NCBI RefSeq assembly: GCF_003121925.1
Contig: NZ_QEWR01000004.1
Location: 248,001 to 312,000, forward strand
DNA from: Ignatzschineria indica
Lineage (GTDB): Bacteria > Pseudomonadota > Gammaproteobacteria > Cardiobacteriales > Wohlfahrtiimonadaceae
DNA: 64,000 nt
Direction: 5' to 3'
The notes below the pieces were generated by a model. That model did no database searches. It was not told where the DNA came from and saw only the letters and a list, made by a program, of their open reading frames with translations. Positions 1 through 8,817 of this stretch are shown piece after piece; within the stretch, counting starts at the first letter, position 1; every line of letters begins with the position of its first letter. A program made the position numbers and the translations under genes.

Positions 1-345
1 GCCTCGTGCCGGCGCGCGATTTCTGGAAGAACGCGATAGTAAGAACCGGCACCGTTCAGCCTTTTTCATTTCAAAATAACTGATGATAGAAGATCATCAC
101 TTGCCGGCATATGATTTCTGGAAGTATGCAGGGGTAATCTCCGGCAACTCATCAGCTCTCTTTGTATAATCAATTGCTCTTAAGAGAATTTGTGGAGCGG
201 CGGGGCCGACCATCTCAATCTTTTTACGATTGCATGCCTGCCGTTTGGCATCTTCGGTGCCAACTGCCGGCGCGTAGTTTCTGGAAGAACGTGATAGTAA
301 GATCCGGCAATTCATCAGCTTCTGTTTGGGATTGGATCTATAAGA
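1..345 (+). repeat. Long structured intergenic repeat, cluster R1 (left edge cut)
   Basis: Two units of the dispersed repeat family, the first truncated by the window edge. The signature words are GCCGGC, CCGGCA, the CTTAAG anchor (179-184), GCATGC and the hairpin word TTGGCATC with a downstream GGTGCCAA partner, a pairing that needs one G.U wobble. The first unit carries the extra arm of the long (about 268 bp) form; the second is short and fades out near 325-345. Open frames across it are repeat-derived and are not believed to be genes. Left-hand flanking gene not visible. Confidence 0.85.
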
Positions 346-420
346 TCCCTTCTTGAATGCCCCTAGTTCGACATTAAATATTGTTGATAGAAGTGGTCAT
401 TGGGCGACAAATTTTGGGCA

Positions 421-502
421 AAAAAAAGCCGAGCTCTTAAAGACTCGGCAAAATAACCACCAAAGGAGGATATGGAGGAGAACGTCTGATTGCTCAAACG
501 TC
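421..502 (-). ncRNA. Candidate small RNA with CU-rich single-stranded region
   Basis: On the minus strand a strong promoter (TTGACA, 17-bp spacer, TACTAT) is followed about 80 nt later by an intrinsic terminator: stem GCCGAG/CTCGGC (428-433 with 444-449) and a run of seven U (421-427). No plausible ORF lies between. The unpaired middle holds two CCUCC-type words (complement of 465-480), which are complementary to Shine-Dalgarno sequences, a common feature of trans-acting sRNAs. The call rests on promoter plus terminator only; the start near 502 is inferred from the -10 position. Confidence 0.6.
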
Positions 503-508
503 ACGCAT

Positions 509-537
509 ATAGTAGTGCTTTTTTTATGGGTTGTCAA
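509..537 (-). promoter_or_regulatory. Sigma70-type promoter of the candidate sRNA
   Basis: Reading leftwards: -35 TTGACA (537-532), 17-bp spacer, -10 TACTAT (514-509). It points into the 421-502 sRNA candidate and away from fabI, whose 3' end and terminator lie to the right. Confidence 0.7.
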
Positions 538-695
538 ATAATATCTTAAGCAAAAGATAAAAAATTTAGAAATATTTTCAAATTAGCGGTTTTTGTGAAA
601 AAAGTAGCCATTTTTGCGGGAATATCGATGTAAAAAGCGATAAGTGAGCAGAAGTAGGAAGAGAAAACGTTTTCAAAGAGAGATCTTGAGATATG

Positions 696-742
696 AAAAA
701 AGGCTCTAATTGATTAATATTTAATCATTATTAGAGCCTTTT
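696..742 (-). terminator. fabI terminator (bidirectional hairpin)
   Basis: A 13-bp perfect stem (698-710 with 730-742) around an AT-rich loop. On the minus strand it ends in a U run, just beyond the fabI stop codon; the + strand side also ends in TTTT. Confidence 0.85.
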
Positions 743-799
743 AGATTGAGTGCGTTGATCAATCAGTCAACCCATCAGCCAACCAATCAATCGGGAAAA

Positions 800-1579
800 T
801 TACATGCCGGCAATAACGGTATTGAATCCGCCATCCACAAAAGTGATCTCGCCTGTTACACCTGATGCAAGATCAGAAGAGAGGAATGCGGCAACATTAC
901 CCACTTCTTCAATAGTGACACAGCGACCGATCGGCGCGGCTGCTTCAAATGCCGTTAACATGCTCTTAAAGTCCGCAATCCCTGATGCTGCTAAAGTACG
1001 GATCGGACCTGCGGAGATTCCATTAACACGAATACCATCTCTACCAAGCGCTGCTGCCATATAGCGAACATTGGCTTCAAGTGATGCTTTGGCTAAGCCC
1101 ATTACATTATAGTTTTGAACCGTACGCTCACTTGCAAGATAGGTTAATGTTAAGAGTGATGCATTTTTACGAAGGTAAGGACGTGCAGCTTTTGCTAATG
1201 CGGCAAAACTATAAGAGGAGATATCATGAGCAATTTGGAAGTTCTCTCTTGTTACGGTATCGAGGTAGTTACCATCGAGTGCTTCTCTTGGTGCAAAGCC
1301 GACAGAGTGGATCACAATATCAAAGCCATCACTCCAAACATTGTTGAGTGAAGTCATTAATGCTTCAATTTCACTATCACTTGCCACATCACATGGGAAG
1401 ACGATTTCTGAGTCGAGTTCTGCCGCCATCTTTCTAACGCGATCTTCTAAACGCTCACCATGAAAGCTAAATGCAAGCTCAGCACCTTGCTCACGCATCG
1501 CTTTGGCAATTCCCCAAGCGATTGAACGATTAGAGGCGAGACCGACGATTAATGCACGTTTACCTTTTAAAAAACCCAT
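800..1579 (-). CDS. fabI: Enoyl-[acyl-carrier-protein] reductase (NADH), FabI type
   Basis: Catalyses the last step of each fatty-acid elongation cycle, reducing enoyl-ACP in the cytoplasm; target of triclosan-type inhibitors. The 259-residue SDR-fold protein has the N-terminal nucleotide-binding segment [13 protein letters not shown] (11-23) and the FabI active site Tyr147, Tyr157 and Lys164 in the Y-x6-Y-x6-K arrangement, followed by the substrate-loop motif [13 protein letters not shown]. Length matches the family (E. coli 262). ATG start has AAAGGA about 7 nt upstream. Monocistronic, divergent from comM, with its own promoter and terminator. Confidence 0.97.
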   Translation of the reverse strand: MGFLKGKRALIVGLASNRSIAWGIAKAMREQGAELAFSFHGERLEDRVRKMAAELDSEIVFPCDVASDSEIEALMTSLNNVWSDGFDIVIHSVGFAPREALDGNYLDTVTRENFQIAHDISSYSFAALAKAARPYLRKNASLLTLTYLASERTVQNYNVMGLAKASLEANVRYMAAALGRDGIRVNGISAGPIRTLAASGIADFKSMLTAFEAAAPIGRCVTIEEVGNVAAFLSSDLASGVTGEITFVDGGFNTVIAGM

Positions 1580-1676
1580 ATTAAATCCTTTCTGCTTCTG
1601 TTTGATTATTGTTGCTGATCGATAGCGTATCGAAGCGCATCAAAGAATCAAAACGATATAAAAATAGTATGAAAAT

Positions 1677-1706
1677 AGTATAAAACACCATAAAAAAGCG
1701 TGTAAA
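1677..1706 (-). promoter_or_regulatory. Likely fabI promoter
   Basis: Minus strand: -35 TTTACA (1706-1701), 18-bp spacer, -10 TATACT (1682-1677), about 100 bp upstream of the fabI ATG. No clear operator was recognised. The rest of the 1580-1929 gap shows no other structure. Confidence 0.55.
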
Positions 1707-1929
1707 GATCTGCCATTTTGCGACAGATTAAATAGCACCATATTACCACGAATTTTTATTGGGGCATTGCGCTATTTCTCCCAAATTCTAGGAAGAATCA
1801 CTACGATTATTACATTTAAGAGCGCTTTACCCTCAATAGTTAGGGCGCTATGAGTGTGATTTATCCATATTTTAGTATTGAGTATTTAGTATTAGTTTAT
1901 TTTTTGGGAGAAGGTTAGGGGGCGGATCG

Positions 1930-3435
1930 ATGGTTTCAGTAATCTATACGAGAGCCTTGAGTGCGCTGCATGCGCCGGAGGTACGTGTTGAGGTTCATAT
2001 CAGTAATGGCTTGCCGGCATTAACGATTGTGGGGATGCCGGAAACGGCAGTTAAAGAGAGTAAGGATCGGGTCGTTGCCGCTATTGTCAATTCTGGCTTT
2101 GAGTTCCCTAATCGTAAAATTACCATCAATCTCTCTCCGGCGGATCTTCCTAAAGAGGGCGGGCGTTACGATCTGCCCATCGCTCTAGGGGTCTTAGAGG
2201 CTTCAGGACAGTTACAAAATTCGCCTAAAGCGTATGAATTTGTCGGTGAATTGGCGCTTACTGGAGAGTTGCGACCTATCACAGGATTGCTGCCCACAGC
2301 CATTCAGGTGATGAAGCGGGAGGGGCGCTTAATTGTCCCTTATGATGGAGCTGAAGAGATCGGCTTTCTTGGGTATCAACACTTTTTGATGGCGAAAAAT
2401 CTCCGTGAAGTGGTGGATTTTATCGATGGGAGAGTCAAATTAGCAGAACCACCTGTTCTACAGATTCAATCTGATACGCCCATTCCCGATTTTTCAGAGG
2501 TTAAAGGACAGTTTTTTGCTAAACGCGCATTAGAGATCGCCGCAGCCGGTGGACATAATGTTCTTTTGATCGGTCCGCCCGGAACTGGAAAGACCATGCT
2601 CGCCTCCCGCTTTGCCGGCATTTTACCGCAGATGACACGAGAGGAGGCGATCGAAAGCGCGATGATCGCCTCTATCAGTCGGCAGGGATTTCGAGCGGAG
2701 CAATTTGGTGTTCGTCCTTACCGCACGCCTCATCACACCTCTTCATCTGTTGCCTTAGTGGGGGGCGGAACTTATCCAAAGCCGGGGGAGATCTCCCTTG
2801 CACATCACGGCATTCTCTTTCTCGATGAGTTGCCAGAGTTTAATCGCACGGTGTTAGAAGTATTGCGAGAACCGCTTGAATCGGGGATGATCCATATCTC
2901 AAGAGCGATGCAACAGGTGGAATTTCCGGCAAAGTTTCAATTGATCTCAGCGATGAACCCCTGTCCTTGTGGCTATTTAGGAGATCCTGTTCATGAGTGT
3001 AGCTGTAGTGATTATGCGATTGCTCGCTATAAGGGGCGAATATCGGGACCGATGTTAGATCGGATCGATCTTCATGTGGAAGTGCCTCGTATCTCCACAG
3101 AAGAGCTCCAAAGTAGTAAGAGAGGGGAACCCACCTCAGAGATTAGAAAGCGTGTTGAGGTTGCAAGAGCGGCACAATTAGCGCGACGTGAGAAGATCAA
3201 TGCTGATCTTACCGTCAGTGAGATTGAGTCTGACTGCTCCCTTGGAGAAGGGGAGTTGAAATTATTGGAGATGGCGCAAAAACGGCTCAATTTCTCCCCA
3301 CGGAGTTATCACCGTATTTTACGAGTAGCGCGAACAATTGCCGATCTTGAAGAGAGTGAAAAGATCAGTAGTCGACATTTAACGGAGAGTCTTGCCTTTC
3401 GAGCGCTCGATCGGGGTTATCAGAAGAGTCCATAG
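1930..3435 (+). CDS. comM: ComM/YifB-family AAA+ ATPase (Mg-chelatase-like)
   Basis: ComM is a hexameric helicase that promotes branch migration during integration of transforming DNA. The 501-residue protein has the N-terminal Lon-protease-like domain (about 1-170), then a Mg-chelatase-type AAA+ module with Walker A GPPGTGKT (215-222) and Walker B ILFLDE (295-300), a four-Cys segment (MNPCPCGYLG...CSC) and the C-terminal Mg_chelatase_C helical domain. The ATG has an AGG/GGGG purine stretch upstream. Its presence is compatible with natural competence, but ComM-like genes also occur in species not known to be competent. Confidence 0.93.
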   Translation: MVSVIYTRALSALHAPEVRVEVHISNGLPALTIVGMPETAVKESKDRVVAAIVNSGFEFPNRKITINLSPADLPKEGGRYDLPIALGVLEASGQLQNSPKAYEFVGELALTGELRPITGLLPTAIQVMKREGRLIVPYDGAEEIGFLGYQHFLMAKNLREVVDFIDGRVKLAEPPVLQIQSDTPIPDFSEVKGQFFAKRALEIAAAGGHNVLLIGPPGTGKTMLASRFAGILPQMTREEAIESAMIASISRQGFRAEQFGVRPYRTPHHTSSSVALVGGGTYPKPGEISLAHHGILFLDELPEFNRTVLEVLREPLESGMIHISRAMQQVEFPAKFQLISAMNPCPCGYLGDPVHECSCSDYAIARYKGRISGPMLDRIDLHVEVPRISTEELQSSKRGEPTSEIRKRVEVARAAQLARREKINADLTVSEIESDCSLGEGELKLLEMAQKRLNFSPRSYHRILRVARTIADLEESEKISSRHLTESLAFRALDRGYQKSP

Positions 3436-3777
3436 GCGTTATAGATCAAATTTACAGCAATTTTATCAATCTCTATCTCTCTTTGGGCTGACCTTTTACC
3501 TATCGATCTCTCTTTTTATCTCCTTCTCAATTTTTCTCTTTAAGAGATCCCTTTCGCTTGTGGGGTAAAGGAGGATATACTAGAGGGCTATTGAGATCAT
3601 TTTTTATGATCGAATCATCGCCGATGCTCACCATAATCTAGGGGAGTTGCACGACGATATTTGATCAATGTTGATTGATAGAAATTCTATAAAGTCTATA
3701 AAGTCTATAAATTCTATCAAGGCAATAGTTCACTAAGCAGATAACCGATCAGATCAAGCGATCGAAGGAGATTTAAG
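3436..3777. other. Intergenic gap with 9-bp tandem repeat
   Basis: No gene seen. At 3686-3721 lie four copies of a 9-mer of the type TCTATAAAG (last copies TCTATAAAT, TCTATCAAG). It precedes sufE by about 55 bp; whether it affects expression is unknown. Confidence 0.6.
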
Positions 3778-4239
3778 TTGAGTCAGTCACTTGTAGCGCC
3801 TACACAATCTATCGAAGAGGTGGTAGGAAAGATTGTTAATGGCTTTCAGTTTTTAGATGATTGGACCGCCCGTTATGAATATCTTATCGATTTAGGGCGC
3901 GCAATGCCCCCCTTTCCCGATGATCAGCGTATTGAAGAGAATCGCCTCTATGGTTGCCAGGCACAGGTTTGGTTACTCTCTCAATATCATGAAGGGCGTC
4001 TCTATTTTCAAGCCGCGAGTGATTCCGCTATTGTTTCCGGCCTTTTAGCGCTTCTTCTTCGGGTCTACTCAGGGCGTACGCCCCAGGAGATCTTAGATCA
4101 TCCCCCTGATTTTATCCGTGAAATTGAGTTAGAGCAGCATCTCTCCCTCTATCGTGCCAATGGTTTAGCGCAGATGATGAAGAAGATTCGTCTAATTGCG
4201 GAGCAGACCTTAATTGAAGAGGAACATGGCGCCCTTTAA
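3778..4239 (+). CDS. sufE: SufE-family cysteine desulfuration protein
   Basis: SufE/CsdE accepts persulfide sulfur from a SufS- or CsdA-type cysteine desulfurase for Fe-S assembly or tRNA thiolation. The 153-residue protein contains the family core with the acceptor cysteine at Cys60 in the LYGCQAQVW context. Start is TTG, supported by AAGGAG 8-9 nt upstream; no ATG fits better. It overlaps rsmJ by a few codons, so the two are probably translationally coupled. No sufS/csdA partner lies in the window, so SufE versus CsdE cannot be told apart here. Confidence 0.88.
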   Translation: MSQSLVAPTQSIEEVVGKIVNGFQFLDDWTARYEYLIDLGRAMPPFPDDQRIEENRLYGCQAQVWLLSQYHEGRLYFQAASDSAIVSGLLALLLRVYSGRTPQEILDHPPDFIREIELEQHLSLYRANGLAQMMKKIRLIAEQTLIEEEHGAL

Positions 4240-5086
4240 GGTGTGTCAAAGGGAGAATATGCGCTATCCATTTGAGATAACAAAGAAGGGAGTTGGTACT
4301 CCCCACAATCTTCCTGCAAAGATTTTGGCACAATTGGAAGAGAGCGATCGAGAAGAGAATCGATTTATTTGGGATGGTAAGACCTTTTTTTGGCGCGATT
4401 TAGCGGCCGGCGATCTTAAAATTGACTTCTTTTCCAAGAAGATGCGCTACCGTATGCAACATCTCAATAAGGCACAGGAGCCACTTCTTAGAGCTTTAGG
4501 ATGGAAGAGTAATGAGCGTAAAAATGTGCTTGATCTGACGGCGGGATTAGGGCGAGATTCTGCACTTCTCTTTTTTGCAGGCTTCAATGTGACGATGTTT
4601 GAGCGTAATCCTGTATTACAGATTTTGTTAAAAGTGGCGTTAGAAGCGGTGCCGATGGCAGAGTTCCCGCAGCAGTGGCGTCTAAAAGAGCAAGATGCAA
4701 TTGAGTATCTAACCCATTACGGACTTTATCGTGCGGATGAAGCGCAAGATAGCGTGGGTGAGAGCCTTGGTCAGATTGAAGAAGATCAGTCTGAAGGAGA
4801 TCAGTCTGAAGGAGGGCCGATTGAGTTGATCTATCTCGATCCGATGTATCCTGAGCGGAAGAAGTCAGCCTTAGTCAAAAAAGAGCTTCGTATTATCCGT
4901 GAACTTGTGGGAGATGATCCCGATAGTGAAGCGCTTCTAGACGCCGCGCTAGAGAGCGGGGCAGAGCGGATCGTTGTTAAAAGACCGAAAGGCGCTCCTT
5001 TTGTGGGGGAGAAAAGGCCTAACCACTCTGTTGAGTCGCCGAATACTCGTTTTGATGTCTATCTTCGCTCGACGAAAAGTATGTAG
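4226..5086 (+). CDS. rsmJ: 16S rRNA (guanine-1516-N2)-methyltransferase
   Basis: RsmJ (YhiQ/DUF548) methylates G1516 of 16S rRNA using SAM. Seen: the SAM-binding LDLTAGLGRDS motif, FERNP, the substrate motif YLDPMYP followed by KKSALVKKE, and VVKRPKGAP. The 286-residue form is longer than the usual roughly 250, partly from an acidic low-complexity insert before YLDPMYP made by a 15-bp tandem duplication (about 4786-4815). Start is uncertain: ATG 4226 has GAAGAGGA close upstream and overlaps sufE; ATG 4259 has AGGGAG close upstream and would give 275 residues; a TTG at 4214 is less likely. Confidence 0.9.
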   Translation: MAPFKVCQRENMRYPFEITKKGVGTPHNLPAKILAQLEESDREENRFIWDGKTFFWRDLAAGDLKIDFFSKKMRYRMQHLNKAQEPLLRALGWKSNERKNVLDLTAGLGRDSALLFFAGFNVTMFERNPVLQILLKVALEAVPMAEFPQQWRLKEQDAIEYLTHYGLYRADEAQDSVGESLGQIEEDQSEGDQSEGGPIELIYLDPMYPERKKSALVKKELRIIRELVGDDPDSEALLDAALESGAERIVVKRPKGAPFVGEKRPNHSVESPNTRFDVYLRSTKSM

Positions 5087-5181
5087 GTTCAAAATCGATC
5101 GGAATGGGGTATCTAATCAATATCGATGTGTAGCGCTAAGTGATCACATCAGGTTATCAAGTAGGAGTTAAAAAGAGAGAG

Positions 5182-5904
5182 ATGAGTCGCGAAATTACCG
5201 ATTTAGTTGCAGTAAATGAGGATTCTACATTGAAAGCCGCAAGTCGCGGTGCAAGACGGATTCCCATCTATGATATCCCTATTGTTAAAGCAGAGTTAGA
5301 GCGGGCGGATGAGGTTTTAGGGTTGCGTAATTTAGAGCCGGCCGTCAGTCTCTTCGGTTCTGCACGATTAACGAAAGATGATCGGAGCTACCAATTAGCT
5401 TTTGAGATTGCCAAAGCGCTCTCAGAGCGGGGCGTTTCTATTATCACCGGTGGTGGACCCGGCGTTATGGAAGCAGGAAATAGGGGGTGTCAGGCGGGGA
5501 AGTTAGGAACTTCAATCGGTCTTAATATTAAGCTACCTCGTGAGCAGTCGCCGAATATCTACCAAGATCTCTCGCTCCATTTTGATCACTTTTTAACGCG
5601 TAAGACAGTCTTTTTAGCCTATTCAGAGGCTTTTATCTGTGTGCCGGGGGGATTTGGCACGCTCGATGAGTTGATGGAAGCTTTAACCCTGATGCAGACG
5701 AAAAAGATGATCGAAAAACCGATCATTCTCGTCGATCGACAATTTTGGCAGCCGCTTCTCAATTGGTTTGGAAATGAGCTTCTCTCTCAAGAGATGATTA
5801 TCGCGAAAGATCTCGATCGCGTGACGCTAGTCGATAGTGTGGAAGAGGTCTTAGCAGCCTTAGCGCCCATCTATAAGGATCTCTCTTCAGAGGAAGCGAA
5901 GTAG
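5182..5904 (+). CDS. LOG-family protein (TIGR00730-like)
   Basis: A Rossmann-fold protein of the LOG family, characterised members of which are cytokinin-riboside phosphoribohydrolases or nucleotide/pyrimidine nucleosidases (PpnN-type); the real substrate in this organism is unknown. The 240-residue protein has the nucleotide-binding GGGPGVMEAGNRG segment and the catalytic PGGFGTLDE signature. ATG 5182 follows an AGAGAGAG purine stretch and is preferred over an upstream in-frame GTG at 5140. A repeat cluster begins only 7 bp after its stop codon. Confidence 0.88.
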   Translation: MSREITDLVAVNEDSTLKAASRGARRIPIYDIPIVKAELERADEVLGLRNLEPAVSLFGSARLTKDDRSYQLAFEIAKALSERGVSIITGGGPGVMEAGNRGCQAGKLGTSIGLNIKLPREQSPNIYQDLSLHFDHFLTRKTVFLAYSEAFICVPGGFGTLDELMEALTLMQTKKMIEKPIILVDRQFWQPLLNWFGNELLSQEMIIAKDLDRVTLVDSVEEVLAALAPIYKDLSSEEAK

Positions 5905-5911
5905 AATCTTT

Positions 5912-6428
5912 ATTCTTAAGAAAATTTGTGGAGCTGCGGGAACCGACCATCTCAATCTTTTCACCGGTGCATGCCCGCGGGTCGGCATCCTTGATGCCAA
6001 CTGTCGGCGCGTAGTTTATGGCAGTGTATGAGAGTAAAATCCGGCGCGCTCAGCCTCTTTTATTCCAAGAAAATAGTCAGCGATGGAGAATCGCCTCTTG
6101 CCGGCATGCAGTTTATGGAAGTATGCGGTGGTGATCTCCGGCAATTCATCAGCTTTTTGTTTTGATCAATCACAATATTGTTCTTAAGAAAATTCGTGGA
6201 GCTGCGGGAACCGACCATCTCATTTTTTCACCGGTGCATGCCCGCGGGTCGGCATCCTTGATGCCAACTGCCGGCGCGTAGTTTATGGCAGTGTATGAGA
6301 GTAAAATCCGGCAGCGCTCAGCCTCTTTTATTTTAAGAAAATAGTCAGCGATGGGGAATCGCCTCTTGCCGGCATGCAATTTATGGAAGTATGCGGTGGT
6401 GATCTCCGGCAATTCATCAGCCTTTTTC
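5912..6428 (+). repeat. Long structured intergenic repeat, cluster R2 (about 1.9 long units)
   Basis: Two near-identical long units; the CTTAAG anchors near 5915 and 6183 are 268 bp apart. Each holds GCGGG...CCCGC, CCGACC...GGTCGG, ACCGGT, GCATGC, a GGCATC/GATGCC hairpin with 3-nt loop, GCCGGC and terminal CCGGCA, plus an extra arm missing from the 184-bp form of cluster R4. It fills the whole gap between the convergent LOG gene and cytochrome c gene. ORFs inside are artefacts. Confidence 0.9.
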
Positions 6429-6456
6429 AATCAACAATCTAATAAAGAGCAATAAA

Positions 6457-6492
6457 AAAATGCCACCATTGATAACTCTATGGTGGCATTTT
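6457..6492 (-). terminator. Terminator of the cytochrome c gene (bidirectional)
   Basis: A 13-bp perfect stem, ATGCCACCAT core (6457-6469 with 6480-6492), with A/T tails on both sides, so it can end transcription from either side. Confidence 0.85.
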
Positions 6493-6569
6493 GATATCTA
6501 TCGATCTTTTAATTGATCTTTTATGACAAGTTACAAATTAGCGTAACTTTGCTTCATTCTGCTTTCTAA

Positions 6570-6884
6570 TTAGTTTGCTTTATGAAGAATCTGTTGTACT
6601 AAGAGTTGAATCTTCTCTTGTGGAATGTGTAAGTTAGGTGCCATTGGAATAGGACCCCAAACACCTGAACCACCGTTGGTGACTTTCTCAACAAGATAGG
6701 TTTCAGCACCATCATCATCTTTATACTTTTCGTATACTTCATCGTAGCTTGGGCCAATTAATTTGCTATCTTGACGATGGCAAGCAAAGCAACCTGAAGC
6801 TGTTGCAAGCTCAGGATCAACCTGTGCAAAAGTTGGAACTGAAAGTGCTGCGAATGAAGCGGCAATAAGAAGAATTTTTTTCAT
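6570..6884 (-). CDS. Small periplasmic class I cytochrome c (c551/c552-like)
   Basis: A 104-residue exported monoheme cytochrome, an electron carrier in the periplasm. Seen: a Sec signal peptide (about 1-20, cleaved after TFA), heme attachment CFACH (Cys32-His36), and GPIPMAPN supplying the distal Met in the usual position for c551/c552. The partner (peroxidase, nitrite reductase or oxidase) is not in the window. ATG with AAAGGAA upstream. Monocistronic with its own terminator. Confidence 0.9.
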   Translation of the reverse strand: MKKILLIAASFAALSVPTFAQVDPELATASGCFACHRQDSKLIGPSYDEVYEKYKDDDGAETYLVEKVTNGGSGVWGPIPMAPNLHIPQEKIQLLVQQILHKAN

Positions 6885-7174
6885 ATGAATTTCCTTTTAA
6901 TTGAATGATTCATCACTGAAGTCTATTGTGACTCTGCTAGTAACTATTGTGATCGAATGCTTCTGCTCGGAGCGGATCCACAATAGATGTCGCCATAAAT
7001 CACATCCATATAACTTCTATTCTACCAGAATCATCCACTATTCTACCGTTAAATGGGAGTATTTACTCTATATTTTTGTATATCAATTTTCAACTGATTG
7101 GGCAGATGATCGGGATCATCTGCACTTTAAGAAGTTTTAAGCAACTTTAAGAAGCTTTTAAAAACTTTTAAAAT

Positions 7175-8551
7175 TTATTTTTTAGTATCCCCTTTTTTCG
7201 GAATCTCCCAATTTTCCACATGAATCGCCTCTAAGCGATTACGAACTAAGGTATGATCTTTAACATCTTTAGGAACAATAGAACCCGCGGCTGTTGCTGC
7301 ATGATTACCAATTTTAACGGGCGCTACTAAGGAGCTATTCGAACCGATAAAGGCATGATCGCCAATAATGGTCTGATGCTTGTTTGCTCCATCGTAGTTG
7401 CAGGTAATAACACCTGCGCCAATATTACTCTCCTTGCCGATCGTAGCATCCCCTAAATAGGCAAGATGGGAAGCTTTAGCCCCCTCTGCCAGAGTGCTAT
7501 TTTTAGTCTCAACAAAGTTACCAATACGGGTATTATCCCCCAATTTACTATTCTCCCGAATGCGTGCAAAAGGACCGATAGAGGCATTCGCACCGATTGA
7601 AGCATTCTCAATAACAGAGTAGGGATGAATAATGGTGTTATCATCAATAACGACATTTTTTAAGACGCTACCGGTACGGATCACAACGTTTTTACCTAAG
7701 ATCACTTTACCTTCTAAAATCACATTCGCTTCGATATGGCAATCGAGGTCATTCTGAACACGTCCACGAATCGTTAAAGAGTCGGGATGATCGATCGTAA
7801 TACCATTGAGCATGAGTTGTTTTGCCATCTCTTGCTGATAGTAGCGCTCAAGATTAGCCAATTGAATACGATCATTAACGCCCTGGATCACTGCTGGATC
7901 TTCCTCGATAGTATGGATCGTGATTCCATTTTGGACTGCAAGTTTTGCAACATCGGTGAGATAGTACTCATTTTGTTGATTATCATTATCGATCTGTGGA
8001 AGCGCCTCTTTTAAGAAGTTTTGGCAGATGGCGAAGATACCGGTATTGATCTCTTTGATCTCTTTTTCGGTCTCATTGGCATCTTTCTCTTCAATAATCG
8101 CAATCATATGATGATTATGGTCACGAATAATACGGCCATAACCGGTAGGATTTTCAACAGAAGAGATCAACCAGTTGAGGCGCGTATTTTCGGCATTCTT
8201 GACGAGCTCTTCCAATGTTTCTGCACGGATCAATGGTGTATCACCATAGAGGACGAGGACGGTAGAGTCTTCAATGGTGTAGGGCAGTGCGTACTTCATC
8301 GCATCTCCGGTACCTTCAAAGGTCTCTTGTTTTGCCCAAGTGATATCTTCATGGTGGGTAAAGGCCGCTTGTAGCTCTTCTCCACGGTGACCATAAACAA
8401 CAATTAAACGATCGGGATTGAGCTTTCTTGCACTCTCTAAAACATGTTCAAGCATCGGCTTGCCTCCAATTTTATGGAGGGGCTTGGGGAGTGCTGATTT
8501 CATTCTAGAACCTAAACCTGCCGCTAGAATGACGATGGAAAGCTTTTTCAT
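7175..8551 (-). CDS. glmU: Bifunctional GlcNAc-1-P uridyltransferase / glucosamine-1-P acetyltransferase
   Basis: Makes UDP-GlcNAc, precursor of peptidoglycan and LPS, by acetylating GlcN-1-P and then transferring UMP. N-terminal pyrophosphorylase domain with LAAGLGSRMKS (10-20) and LPKPLH; C-terminal left-handed beta-helix of hexapeptide repeats with the acetyltransferase segment SHLAYLGDATIG and NIGAGVITCNYDG. 458 residues, as in E. coli (456). ATG with AAGGAA upstream. The 290-bp gap between this stop and the cytochrome c start holds a perfect GCAGATGATC/GATCATCTGC inverted repeat (7102-7123) without a U tract, and nothing else obvious. Confidence 0.97.
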   Translation of the reverse strand: MKKLSIVILAAGLGSRMKSALPKPLHKIGGKPMLEHVLESARKLNPDRLIVVYGHRGEELQAAFTHHEDITWAKQETFEGTGDAMKYALPYTIEDSTVLVLYGDTPLIRAETLEELVKNAENTRLNWLISSVENPTGYGRIIRDHNHHMIAIIEEKDANETEKEIKEINTGIFAICQNFLKEALPQIDNDNQQNEYYLTDVAKLAVQNGITIHTIEEDPAVIQGVNDRIQLANLERYYQQEMAKQLMLNGITIDHPDSLTIRGRVQNDLDCHIEANVILEGKVILGKNVVIRTGSVLKNVVIDDNTIIHPYSVIENASIGANASIGPFARIRENSKLGDNTRIGNFVETKNSTLAEGAKASHLAYLGDATIGKESNIGAGVITCNYDGANKHQTIIGDHAFIGSNSSLVAPVKIGNHAATAAGSIVPKDVKDHTLVRNRLEAIHVENWEIPKKGDTKK

Positions 8552-8817
8552 ATCCTAAATTCCTTTTCTTTTGATAGCTCTTATTGATCAATAAGATTGT
8601 TCAAATAATACAATGATATATCGTAGAGATATGGTAAATGATATTGTATCTCTCGGCTCTATAGACTTTTTTCGGCTCAACAAAAAGGTTTAATTGAGCC
8701 TATCGACCATGATGCCGACCCGATATCGATCTCCCCATTTTAATCTTTTACGCTGATCACTTCAGGAAATTTTTGGCAAAGCGGGATAAGATCAATCTTT
8801 ACCGGGAATCTCTGTCA

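Noticed and set aside
1-345. Repeat clusters considered as insertion sequences
   Set aside because: No transposase frame, no target-site duplication and no long terminal inverted repeats of IS type; the inverted words lie inside units.
6901-7140. 79-codon + strand frame between cytochrome c and glmU
   Set aside because: No ribosome binding site, odd composition, lies over the upstream region of the minus-strand cytochrome gene.
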